DNA of 8,410 bases from JBDHZU01 sp039812085 (GTDB taxonomy: Bacteria > Actinomycetota > Actinomycetes > S36-B12 > UBA10799). Positions 1-6,119 of the stretch are shown here, piece after piece (the stretch's first letter is position 1; every line of letters starts with the position of its first letter). The stretch covers positions 1-8,410 of the forward strand of contig JBDHZU010000088.1 of assembly GCA_039812085.1 (NCBI GenBank), read 5' to 3'. The position numbers and the translations under genes are program-made. The notes beneath the pieces are model-generated. The model was not told where the DNA came from. It ran no database searches and was given only the letters and a program-made list of their open reading frames with translations.

Positions 1-1758
1 GCACTGCGTTGGTATCAGTGGTGTGATGCCTTGGAGCGAGGAATCGCCGCCCACCATGCCGGCATGGTTCCCCTGTTCAAAGAAGTCGTGGAAGAACTGT
101 TCGCTCAAGGGCTCATCAAAGCAGTGTTCGCAACTGAGACCCTGGCATTGGGAATCAACATGCCTGCTCGCACTGTCGTCCTGGAACGTTTGGTGAAGTG
201 GAATGGCAGTGCCCACGTGGATATCACCGCGGGGGAGTACACCCAACTCACCGGCCGAGCAGGGCGACGTGGAATCGACGGGGAAGGTCATGCCGTCACG
301 TTGTGGCATCCGGGAATTGATCCCGTCGCATTGTCTCGTCTGGCTTCTACCCGTACCTACCCGTTGAAGTCGTCGTTCCGTCCGTCCTACAACATGGCAA
401 TCAATCTGATCCAACGCATGGGAGTCACTCGATCACAAGAGTTGTTGGAACGTTCCTTCGCTCAGTATCAGGCCGATGCGGGCGTGGCTGGGCTGGCCAA
501 TCAGATTCATCGCCAAGAACAAGCTCTTGATGGTTACCGCGAATCGATGCAGTGCCATCTCGGCAATTTTGCTGAATACGCCGAATTACGGGATCGGCTA
601 AATCGACGGGAAAAGCAGCTCTCTAAGTCACGTGGGGCTGCCCGTCGCCAAGATGCCTTCGACCAGTTGCAGGCACTTCAGATCGGCGATGTCATCGGCC
701 TGCCGGTGGGACGTCGTATCCAACCGGCTGTTGTGGTTGATGCCGGTACAGACAACGAGCCGGGCACAAACGATCTGATCCGTCCATTGATTGTCACGCT
801 GGATCGTCGCGCACGACGAATCTCTGAGAAAGATGTCCCTCATGGGGTCACCGTGGCGGGTCGGATGAAACTACCCAAAGGTCCGCTCAAAGCCCGTAGC
901 GCTGTTTGGCGCCGCGACATTGCCGAACGACTTGACCAGGCCAGTCGAGGAATGGAGTTCACCAAACCGGACCGCAGTAATTCCGGTGCGACAGATGATT
1001 CCGAGGTACGGCAGCTACGCGAACAACTTCGGTCCCATCCGTGTCATGGATGTCATGACCGGGAGCAACATGCTCGTTGGGCGGATCGTTATCGCGGGCT
1101 GGCGAAGGAGACCGATCAACTCAAGCAACGGGTAAACAACCGGACTCACTCTGTCGCTCGCCAATTTGATCGGGTGTGCGCCTTATTGACTGAGTTGGGC
1201 TACCTGGAGAAGTCAGACACTAACCAGCAACTTACGGTGACTGAGTCCGGTCGTTTACTTGCCGGGCTATACAGCGATCAGGATCTGCTCGCTGCGGAAT
1301 GTCTTCGTCGAGGAATTTGGCACGGATTGTCACCGAGTCAGTTAGCTGGTGCGTTGGCTGCGCTTGTGTTCGAGAACCGACGTTCTGACGATGATGAACA
1401 ACGTGCTCGGCCACGCATTACCGAAGCAGTGACCCAAGCGTTGATTGCACAAGAAGACATTGCGGTGGAACTGGCCGAGCGAGAAGCCCATCATCGATTG
1501 GACTTCATCCGCCCGCCAGATTCGGGTTTCAGTCTGGCTGCCTGGCAGTGGGCAGACGGTGACGATCTGGACGAGGTGCTGCGCTCGGCAAATCTGGCGG
1601 CGGGGGACTTTGTGCGATGGTCTCGTCAGTTGATCGATCTGTTATCGCAAGTCGCCGTCGCTGCTGGCATGCAGGGAGATAACGAGCTTCGGGATTCAGC
1701 TCGAACCGCAGTTGACAGCATTCGACGCGGTGTCATTGCCTACGACTCGGTTGCCTGA
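1..1758 (+). CDS. helY: HelY, Ski2-like DEAD/DEAH-box RNA helicase (C-terminal part, 5' end outside window)
   Basis: This is the C-terminal 585 residues of a superfamily 2 helicase of the Ski2/Mtr4 type; the reading frame is open from base 1, so the first two-thirds of the ATPase core is missing from the window. Visible residues show GIAAHHAGM (14-22), motif V as TETLALGINMPA (45-56) and motif VI as QLTGRAGRRGID (82-93), whose arginines contact ATP in this family. A long middle region with a predicted basic, partly coiled-coil stretch (about 160-220) corresponds to the arch or insertion region of Mtr4-like proteins. HPCHGCHDRE (346-355) is the signature I associate with actinobacterial HelY, and the last roughly 180 residues match the DSHCT helical domain. 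The likely role is ATP-driven unwinding of RNA in decay or processing, in the cytoplasm. HelY family members are about 900 residues, so about a third is missing. In mycobacteria tatC precedes helY; that cannot be checked here. Confidence 0.93.
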   Translation, partial: ALRWYQWCDALERGIAAHHAGMVPLFKEVVEELFAQGLIKAVFATETLALGINMPARTVVLERLVKWNGSAHVDITAGEYTQLTGRAGRRGIDGEGHAVTLWHPGIDPVALSRLASTRTYPLKSSFRPSYNMAINLIQRMGVTRSQELLERSFAQYQADAGVAGLANQIHRQEQALDGYRESMQCHLGNFAEYAELRDRLNRREKQLSKSRGAARRQDAFDQLQALQIGDVIGLPVGRRIQPAVVVDAGTDNEPGTNDLIRPLIVTLDRRARRISEKDVPHGVTVAGRMKLPKGPLKARSAVWRRDIAERLDQASRGMEFTKPDRSNSGATDDSEVRQLREQLRSHPCHGCHDREQHARWADRYRGLAKETDQLKQRVNNRTHSVARQFDRVCALLTELGYLEKSDTNQQLTVTESGRLLAGLYSDQDLLAAECLRRGIWHGLSPSQLAGALAALVFENRRSDDDEQRARPRITEAVTQALIAQEDIAVELAEREAHHRLDFIRPPDSGFSLAAWQWADGDDLDEVLRSANLAAGDFVRWSRQLIDLLSQVAVAAGMQGDNELRDSARTAVDSIRRGVIAYDSVA

Positions 1759-1840
1759 GCGTCGTTACTGGACGTGAAGTAGGGGCAAAACTGCGCGTTT
1801 GAGCAGCAATCGCCTACAGCAAGGCAGTAACAAAGACGAT

Positions 1841-2806
1841 ATGCACTCCATGCGTTCTCTGTTTGTTGCAGGTGCAGCCGTCGCGATAACTATTGCGGGG
1901 CTGCCTGGCGTTCATGCCCAAGATGGCACGCCACAGCCACGTCTACAGTCAGGCGCACTACCTGGTGGGGGAAAGTTCACCTTGCCGAAGGTGGGTAAAC
2001 CACCGTTTCCCGTTCCCACCCGGACCTCTGCGGTGGGGAGCGCGAAACGTCTGACAACAGCCGTTGACCGGTATCCGTCCTACGTTCCACAGAGCACGTG
2101 CGATCCCAAGGAACGTGCAGGAATCACTGCCTTCAAGAAACTGCTGCTGGCCAAATACCCGTACACCAGCGATTGGGGATCGGTCCGCAACTGCACGGAT
2201 GACGGAATTAGTGAGCATCTTGAAGGTCGAGCATTCGACTGGCATGCCGATTCCCGCAACGCTAAATCTTTCGCCGCTGCCGCCAACGTGCTGACCTGGC
2301 TGACTGCCAACAACGGCTACTGGGCCAAGCGGCTGGGCATCATGTACATCGGCTACAACCACCGGATCTGGGCGGGTTACCGAGCCAGTGAGGGATGGCG
2401 CAAGCTCAACGGAAATCCCCACACTGATCATGTGCACTTCTCGTTCTCATGGAATGGGGCGTACAAGCGCACGTCCTACTGGACGGGTAAAGCCACTTCG
2501 GAGGACTACGGTCCGTGCCGGATCTACTCCGGTCAACCAGCGCCGCTGTACACCAAGAAGAACACTCGTGGCTGCGCTGCACCTAAGGCACTGCCGAAGA
2601 AGTGGAAGGGCGCCAAGCTCTTGTGGCGAGGCAGCACAGGATCAAACGTAAAGCGCGTTCAAGCAAAGCTGAAGATCGCGCAAAGCGGCTCGTACAACGC
2701 GGCGACACAGAATGCCGTCGCCAAGTGGCAGTCTGCGCACCGAATTCCTCGCACAGGTGCAGTTGATGCTCAGACGTGGTTCGCCTTGGGAATGAACAAG
2801 AAGTAG
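1841..2806 (+). CDS. Secreted M15-like peptidoglycan peptidase with C-terminal peptidoglycan-binding domain
   Basis: This is a predicted exported protein of 321 residues. From the ATG at 1841 it starts MHSMRSLF, followed by a hydrophobic core and a VHA|QD signal-peptidase I site after residue 26. The TTG at 1799 would add 14 polar residues before the signal peptide and is less likely; the ATG at 1850 is also possible. No strong ribosome site is visible. The central domain has SEHLEGRAFD (H126, D133) and HTDHVH (194-199), the HxxGxAxD plus HxH zinc-ligand pattern of the LAS/M15 D,D- and L,D-carboxypeptidase fold. It resembles the domain found at the C-terminus of ARB_07466-type actinobacterial proteins. 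Residues about 258-321 fit a PG_binding_1 domain (repeated hydrophobic and basic pattern, ending in GAVDAQTWFALG). Four cysteines after the signal peptide could form disulfides outside the cell. The inferred role is trimming or remodelling peptidoglycan. The exact bond cut is unknown, and a non-catalytic binding role remains possible. Confidence 0.87.
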   Translation: MHSMRSLFVAGAAVAITIAGLPGVHAQDGTPQPRLQSGALPGGGKFTLPKVGKPPFPVPTRTSAVGSAKRLTTAVDRYPSYVPQSTCDPKERAGITAFKKLLLAKYPYTSDWGSVRNCTDDGISEHLEGRAFDWHADSRNAKSFAAAANVLTWLTANNGYWAKRLGIMYIGYNHRIWAGYRASEGWRKLNGNPHTDHVHFSFSWNGAYKRTSYWTGKATSEDYGPCRIYSGQPAPLYTKKNTRGCAAPKALPKKWKGAKLLWRGSTGSNVKRVQAKLKIAQSGSYNAATQNAVAKWQSAHRIPRTGAVDAQTWFALGMNKK

Positions 2807-2807
2807 G

Positions 2808-3734
2808 TCACCAACCCAGAGCAGTACTGATCCGTTCAACGCTTGAGGTGAGATTCCACTTTTCGGCGAATACCTGTAATGCCTGCGGATCAGCAGGTTT
2901 CGTCGGTAACTGGGCATCAATTGCTGGCAGATCGATGTCTCGAACCACCTGTACGACATTCGTGGCCGCGCCGACGTAGTCAACAGCAGCGATGAGATTT
3001 CGCTTCACTGCTGGGCCTGCGGTACACGTTCCATCTTCGATCGCAGCGTAGAGGCCAGCCACGGAACCGTATTTGTCGATCAAAGATGCCGCTGTCTTGT
3101 CACCGATACCCTTCACCCCAGGCAGACCATCGGAGGCATCACCGCGCAGCAAGGCGAAGTCGGCGTATTGATCGGCTCCAATGCCGTACCGCTGACGAAT
3201 TGCGGCATCATCGAGCAACTCGGCGTTCCCTACACCCCGCGCAGCCGTGTAGAGCACCTTGATCGGCTTCTGGTCGTCGATCAACTGGAAGAGGTCACGA
3301 TCGCCAGTCACCACCACAACAGGAGAGGACGAGGTTGTGGCCAACGTGCCGATGACATCGTCGGCCTCGTATCCCGGCGCACCCAGTCGACAAATACCTA
3401 GTAGTTCTAGCGCCTGAACGATGAGGGGAACTTGGGCAGTGAGCAGGTCCGGGACTTCCTCTTGTTCCGTGCCGTCAACCGTGGGAGTCAACCGATGCGC
3501 TTTGTAGCTGGGAACGGCATCAACGCGGAATTGTGGCCGCCAGTCGTCGTCCCACGCGGCAACCAGATGGGTAGGAGAGTGGTCAGTCACCAATCGGGCA
3601 ATGAAGTCCAACAGACCGCGTACCGCATTCACTGGGGTTCCGTCTGGTGCGGTGATCGTTGCGGGCACTCCGAAGAAGGCTCGAAAATACAGTGACGCAG
3701 TGTCCAACAACATGACCCGTGGCTGATCTGTCAT
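2808..3734 (-). CDS. Stand-alone 5'-3' exonuclease / flap nuclease (PolI N-terminal domain type)
   Basis: This is a 308-residue protein homologous to the 5'-nuclease domain of DNA polymerase I, but without a polymerase. Counting from the ATG at 3734, it has the N-terminal metal aspartate in MLLDTASLYFRAFFG (D11), the AWDDDWRPQFR...YKAHR helical-arch region (60-81), EADD (123-126) and GDRD (144-147) acidic metal ligands, and GDASDGLPGVKGIGDKTA (198-215), the last acidic pair plus a helix-hairpin-helix that grips duplex DNA. The full active-site set looks intact. The likely function is 5'-flap or RNA-primer removal in replication and repair. The mycobacterial counterpart is Rv2090, which sits beside helY and pepE in the same arrangement. 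An ATG at 3743 would add MGH, and the frame stays open further upstream, but that extension is antisense to the neighbouring peptidase and family members begin close to the conserved D11. No clear Shine-Dalgarno sequence is seen. Confidence 0.92.
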   Translation of the reverse strand: MTDQPRVMLLDTASLYFRAFFGVPATITAPDGTPVNAVRGLLDFIARLVTDHSPTHLVAAWDDDWRPQFRVDAVPSYKAHRLTPTVDGTEQEEVPDLLTAQVPLIVQALELLGICRLGAPGYEADDVIGTLATTSSSPVVVVTGDRDLFQLIDDQKPIKVLYTAARGVGNAELLDDAAIRQRYGIGADQYADFALLRGDASDGLPGVKGIGDKTAASLIDKYGSVAGLYAAIEDGTCTAGPAVKRNLIAAVDYVGAATNVVQVVRDIDLPAIDAQLPTKPADPQALQVFAEKWNLTSSVERISTALGW

Positions 3735-3771
3735 ATGACCCATGGTGGCATCGACGGCTACGCTGCCCAAC
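3735..3771 (+). promoter_or_regulatory. Candidate promoter giving a leaderless pepE mRNA
   Basis: ATGACC at 3735-3740 matches TTGACA at four of six positions, and TACGCT at 3759-3764 fits the actinobacterial TAnnnT minus-10 box, with an 18-base spacer. Seven bases later, at 3772, lies an in-frame GTG of the M24 peptidase (reading MSPTDN). That is the spacing expected if transcription begins at the start codon. This is an inference from motif spacing only; TAnnnT is short and occurs often by chance. Confidence 0.3.
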
Positions 3772-4893
3772 GTGAGTCCTACTGATAACGCCGCCGAATA
3801 TTCCCAGCGCCTCGCCGCTGCTGCCGTATCTGCCACTGAGCACGGAGTTGACGTTCTATTTATCAGCCCTGGACCTGATCTGACGTACCTCACGGGATAC
3901 GACGCGATCCCACTCGAACGCCTCACCTGCCTGGTGCTTCCGAGTGAGGGTGATCCATGCCTGGTGGTGCCGACGTTGGAAGAGGCGGCAGCCGCAGCAA
4001 GCCCAATCTCCGCAATGCAATTACCGGTACACGGCTGGCCGGAAACCGCAGATCCTTTTGAATTGGTCGCTTCACTCACACCCGCTGCTGCTAAAACGGC
4101 CGCCGTCGATGACCGCATGTGGGCATCAAAGGCACTCGCTTTACAGGCAGCACTACCCAACACCCGACTGGTAGCGGCCGGTGAGGTGATGACGGAACTG
4201 CGTATGCGCAAGTCCGCCCGAGAGATCGCTGCCTTGCAAGAAGCCGGTGAAGCCATCGACGATGTGCATCGTCTGGTGCCGGAGCTGCTTCGTCCCGGTC
4301 GCACTGAACGAGAAGTGGCAGCCGATATTTCCGATGCAATTCTTCGTGGTCATGCTCGAGTCGACTTCGTCATCGTCGCTAGTGGCCCTAATGGGGCTAG
4401 CCCTCACCACGAGTCATCCGACCGGGTACTCGAAGTCGGCGACGCGATTGTGGTCGACATTGGTGGGACGACTGCTGCCGGCTACTGCAGCGACTCCACC
4501 CGTACGTACCACTTGGGTCAGCCTGATCCGGAATATGCCGCTGCCTTCGAAGTGCTCCATCAAGCGCAGCAGGAAGCAACCGCAGCCGCTGTCGTCGGTG
4601 CGCGTTGCGAAGCAGTTGATGCTGCTGCCCGAGACCGCCTGACCGAAGCAGGTCTGGGGGAGTTGTTCATCCACCGGACCGGGCATGGAATCGGACTGGA
4701 AACCCATGAGGAGCCCTACATCGTGGAGGGCAACACGTTGCCTTTGGAGCCGGGTATGGCATTCAGCATCGAACCCGGTTTCTACGACGCTGGCCGCTGG
4801 GGGGCGCGAATCGAAGACATCGTCGTGTGTTCAGCCGACGGTCCGATCGTGTGCAACAACACCGACCGAAGCCTGCATATCGTGGACTGTTGA
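3742..4893 (+). CDS. pepE: M24 family Xaa-Pro peptidase (aminopeptidase P / prolidase, PepE-like)
   Basis: This is a cytoplasmic metallopeptidase of 383 residues that hydrolyses the bond before proline in peptides or dipeptides. The N-terminal creatinase-like domain (about 15-155) includes ISPGPDLTYLTGYDA. The C-terminal pita-bread domain carries the complete dinuclear metal site: D239 (VVDIGGT), D251 (YCSDSTRTYH), H315 (HRTGHGIGLETHEE), E344 (FSIEPGFY) and E358 (RIEDIVV). H322 is the second conserved catalytic histidine. The sequence cannot separate aminopeptidase P from prolidase specificity. The symbol follows its place next to helY and the Rv2090-like exonuclease, matching mycobacterial pepE. 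The ATG at 3742 is the longest start and touches the exonuclease start region; it has no Shine-Dalgarno. The GTG at 3772 removes ten non-conserved residues and has a promoter-like box at leaderless spacing, so it is a serious alternative. The stop overlaps the next gene in TGATG. Confidence 0.92.
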   Translation: MVASTATLPNVSPTDNAAEYSQRLAAAAVSATEHGVDVLFISPGPDLTYLTGYDAIPLERLTCLVLPSEGDPCLVVPTLEEAAAAASPISAMQLPVHGWPETADPFELVASLTPAAAKTAAVDDRMWASKALALQAALPNTRLVAAGEVMTELRMRKSAREIAALQEAGEAIDDVHRLVPELLRPGRTEREVAADISDAILRGHARVDFVIVASGPNGASPHHESSDRVLEVGDAIVVDIGGTTAAGYCSDSTRTYHLGQPDPEYAAAFEVLHQAQQEATAAAVVGARCEAVDAAARDRLTEAGLGELFIHRTGHGIGLETHEEPYIVEGNTLPLEPGMAFSIEPGFYDAGRWGARIEDIVVCSADGPIVCNNTDRSLHIVDC

Positions 4894-6047
4894 TGTCAGT
4901 TATCGATCCCGTCCAGCGCGAGCTGCCGGATACCGAGTCACAACAACTCGTTGAGGTGGTGCGGAGTATCCGAGCGCAGGTGCTGGATCACAAAGTGAGT
5001 GAGGCTGAACAAAGCTCGACTTTCCCTCGGGATGTTTTCCGCCAACTCGGCGAAATCGGCCTACTCGGGATGCCGTATCCCACTGAGTTCGGCGGTGCAC
5101 AACTGCCGTACACGGTCTATTTGCAAGTGCTGGAAGAACTCGCTGCCTCCTGGCTAGCCGTTGGGTTGGGAGTCAGTGTGCACACACTCTCTGCCCATCC
5201 GATCGCCACTCGTGGCACGGACAAGCAGCAGGAGGAATTACTTCCCGAAATGTTGGGTGGGCAACAGCTCGGGGCGTATTGCCTGAGCGAAGTGGATGCC
5301 GGATCAGATGCCGCGGCGCTGACGACAAAAGCAACCAAAACCAGTACTGGGTGGGTGCTCAATGGCACGAAGGCGTGGATCACTCACGGTTCTCAGGCCG
5401 ACTACTACACCGTCATGGCTCGAACCTCACCTGACGGCAGCCGGGGGATCAGTTGTTTCCACGTACCTGCAGATTGTGTGGGATTGAGCTTCGGTGCACC
5501 GGAACGAAAACTCGGTATGCGTGCTTCGACAACAGCGCAAGTCATCCTCACTGACGTGGAGCTAGGCGACGATGCCCTCATCGGCGAACCGGGAAGTGGT
5601 TTTTCCATTGCGATGGCAGCTTTGGATTCTGGTCGCCTCGGTATTGCCGCCTGTGCGGTAGGCGTTGCTCAAGCAGCATTAAGCGCCGCACTCGAGTACT
5701 GCCGTACGCGTCAACAGTTCGATCAACCCATTGGTGACTTCCAAGGGGTGCGATTCATGTTGGCAGATATGGCAACCGGTGTCGCCAGTGCCCGAGCGCT
5801 CTATCTCTCGGCTGCCAGACTCAGAGATCAGGGTTCGCCCTATTCGATGCAAGCAGCCATGGCAAAACTTTCTGCAACTGACATGTGCATGGCAGTCACC
5901 ACTGATGCAGTCCAACTCTTTGGTGGAGCCGGATATGTCGAGGACCATCCCGTTGAGCGGTTATTCCGGGAAGCCAAGGTGCTGCAGATTGTCGAAGGGA
6001 CGAATCAGATTCAGCGCCATGTCATCGGGAACCACCTGATGCGATAA
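4893..6047 (+). CDS. Acyl-CoA dehydrogenase family flavoprotein
   Basis: This is a 384-residue soluble FAD enzyme that introduces an alpha,beta double bond into an acyl-CoA and passes electrons to electron-transfer flavoprotein. Its length is normal for the short/medium-chain family. Visible features are the N-terminal helical domain with GLLGMPYPTEFGG, signature 1 YCLSEVDAGSD (129-139), the FAD-contact segment TRQQFDQPIGDFQ (272-284), signature 2 QLFGGAGYVEDHPVERLFRE (341-360), and the likely catalytic base E368 in IVEGTNQIQR. Substrate chain length or branching cannot be read from the sequence. The start is the ATG at 4893, which shares its A with the TGA of the upstream M24 peptidase (TGATG). 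This suggests translational coupling and one transcript. The frame is open about 22 codons further upstream, but that extension lies inside the peptidase gene and lacks family similarity. The link between a proline peptidase and fatty or branched-chain oxidation would fit amino-acid catabolism, but that is inference. Confidence 0.93.
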   Translation: MSVIDPVQRELPDTESQQLVEVVRSIRAQVLDHKVSEAEQSSTFPRDVFRQLGEIGLLGMPYPTEFGGAQLPYTVYLQVLEELAASWLAVGLGVSVHTLSAHPIATRGTDKQQEELLPEMLGGQQLGAYCLSEVDAGSDAAALTTKATKTSTGWVLNGTKAWITHGSQADYYTVMARTSPDGSRGISCFHVPADCVGLSFGAPERKLGMRASTTAQVILTDVELGDDALIGEPGSGFSIAMAALDSGRLGIAACAVGVAQAALSAALEYCRTRQQFDQPIGDFQGVRFMLADMATGVASARALYLSAARLRDQGSPYSMQAAMAKLSATDMCMAVTTDAVQLFGGAGYVEDHPVERLFREAKVLQIVEGTNQIQRHVIGNHLMR

Positions 6048-6049
6048 GC

Positions 6050-6086
6050 CCCGGCGCCCGGGATAAGTCCCTCGCCTAAGGCGAGG
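6050..6086 (+). terminator. Cluster of three small hairpins between acyl-CoA dehydrogenase and acyltransferase genes
   Basis: Three inverted repeats lie within 37 bases just after the TAA stop at 6045-6047: CCCGG-cgc-CCGGG (6050-6062), GGGA-TAAG-TCCC (6060-6071) and CCTCGCC-TAA-GGCGAGG (6070-6086). The middle one shares bases with both outer ones and so cannot form together with them in full. The third, a 7-base-pair GC-rich stem, is the strongest. No T-run follows, so it is not a classical intrinsic terminator. It could be a tail-less terminator, a 3' stabilising structure or a protein-binding site. Confidence 0.4.
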
Positions 6087-6107
6087 CGAAAGTGTGAATA
6101 CCCCAGT

Positions 6108-6113
6108 TACTCT
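6108..6113 (+). promoter_or_regulatory. Candidate minus-10 box (TACTCT) for a leaderless acyltransferase mRNA
   Basis: TACTCT fits the TAnnnT consensus and ends six bases before the GTG start at 6120, the spacing expected when transcription begins at the start codon. No convincing minus-35 is visible upstream, where the hairpin cluster ends. The GTG has no Shine-Dalgarno and is directly preceded by an in-frame TAG, so a leaderless start would explain how it is translated. Confidence 0.3.
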
Positions 6114-6119
6114 GCCTAG

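Noticed and set aside
1799..1840. TTG at 1799 as start of the secreted peptidase
   Set aside because: It adds 14 polar residues in front of a well-formed signal peptide and has no ribosome site; the ATG at 1841 gives a normal signal peptide.
1759..1840. Riboswitch or terminator between helY and the secreted peptidase (some actinobacterial wall-hydrolase genes follow a c-di-AMP riboswitch)
   Set aside because: The gap is only 82 bases, without the conserved riboswitch core or a strong stem followed by T residues.
1958..2437. 159-residue minus-strand open frame
   Set aside because: It lies fully antisense to the conserved peptidase domain and shows no recognisable motif or ribosome site.
3770..3790. 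Minus-strand TAGGA six bases before a TTG as an upstream exonuclease start
   Set aside because: It would add 12 residues with no counterpart expected in the family and overlap the peptidase further; noted only as a chance ribosome-site match.
3735..4304. Open minus-strand frame continuing about 187 codons upstream of the exonuclease start, antisense to the M24 peptidase
   Set aside because: Its translation is rich in Ala, Ser and Arg with no domain, and the opposite strand encodes a complete conserved metallopeptidase. The conserved exonuclease region begins just after 3734. It is a shadow frame.
4383..4402. Imperfect inverted repeat around TGGCCCTAATGGGGCT
   Set aside because: It lies inside well-conserved coding sequence of the M24 peptidase, is imperfect, and codes for an ordinary loop in the family.
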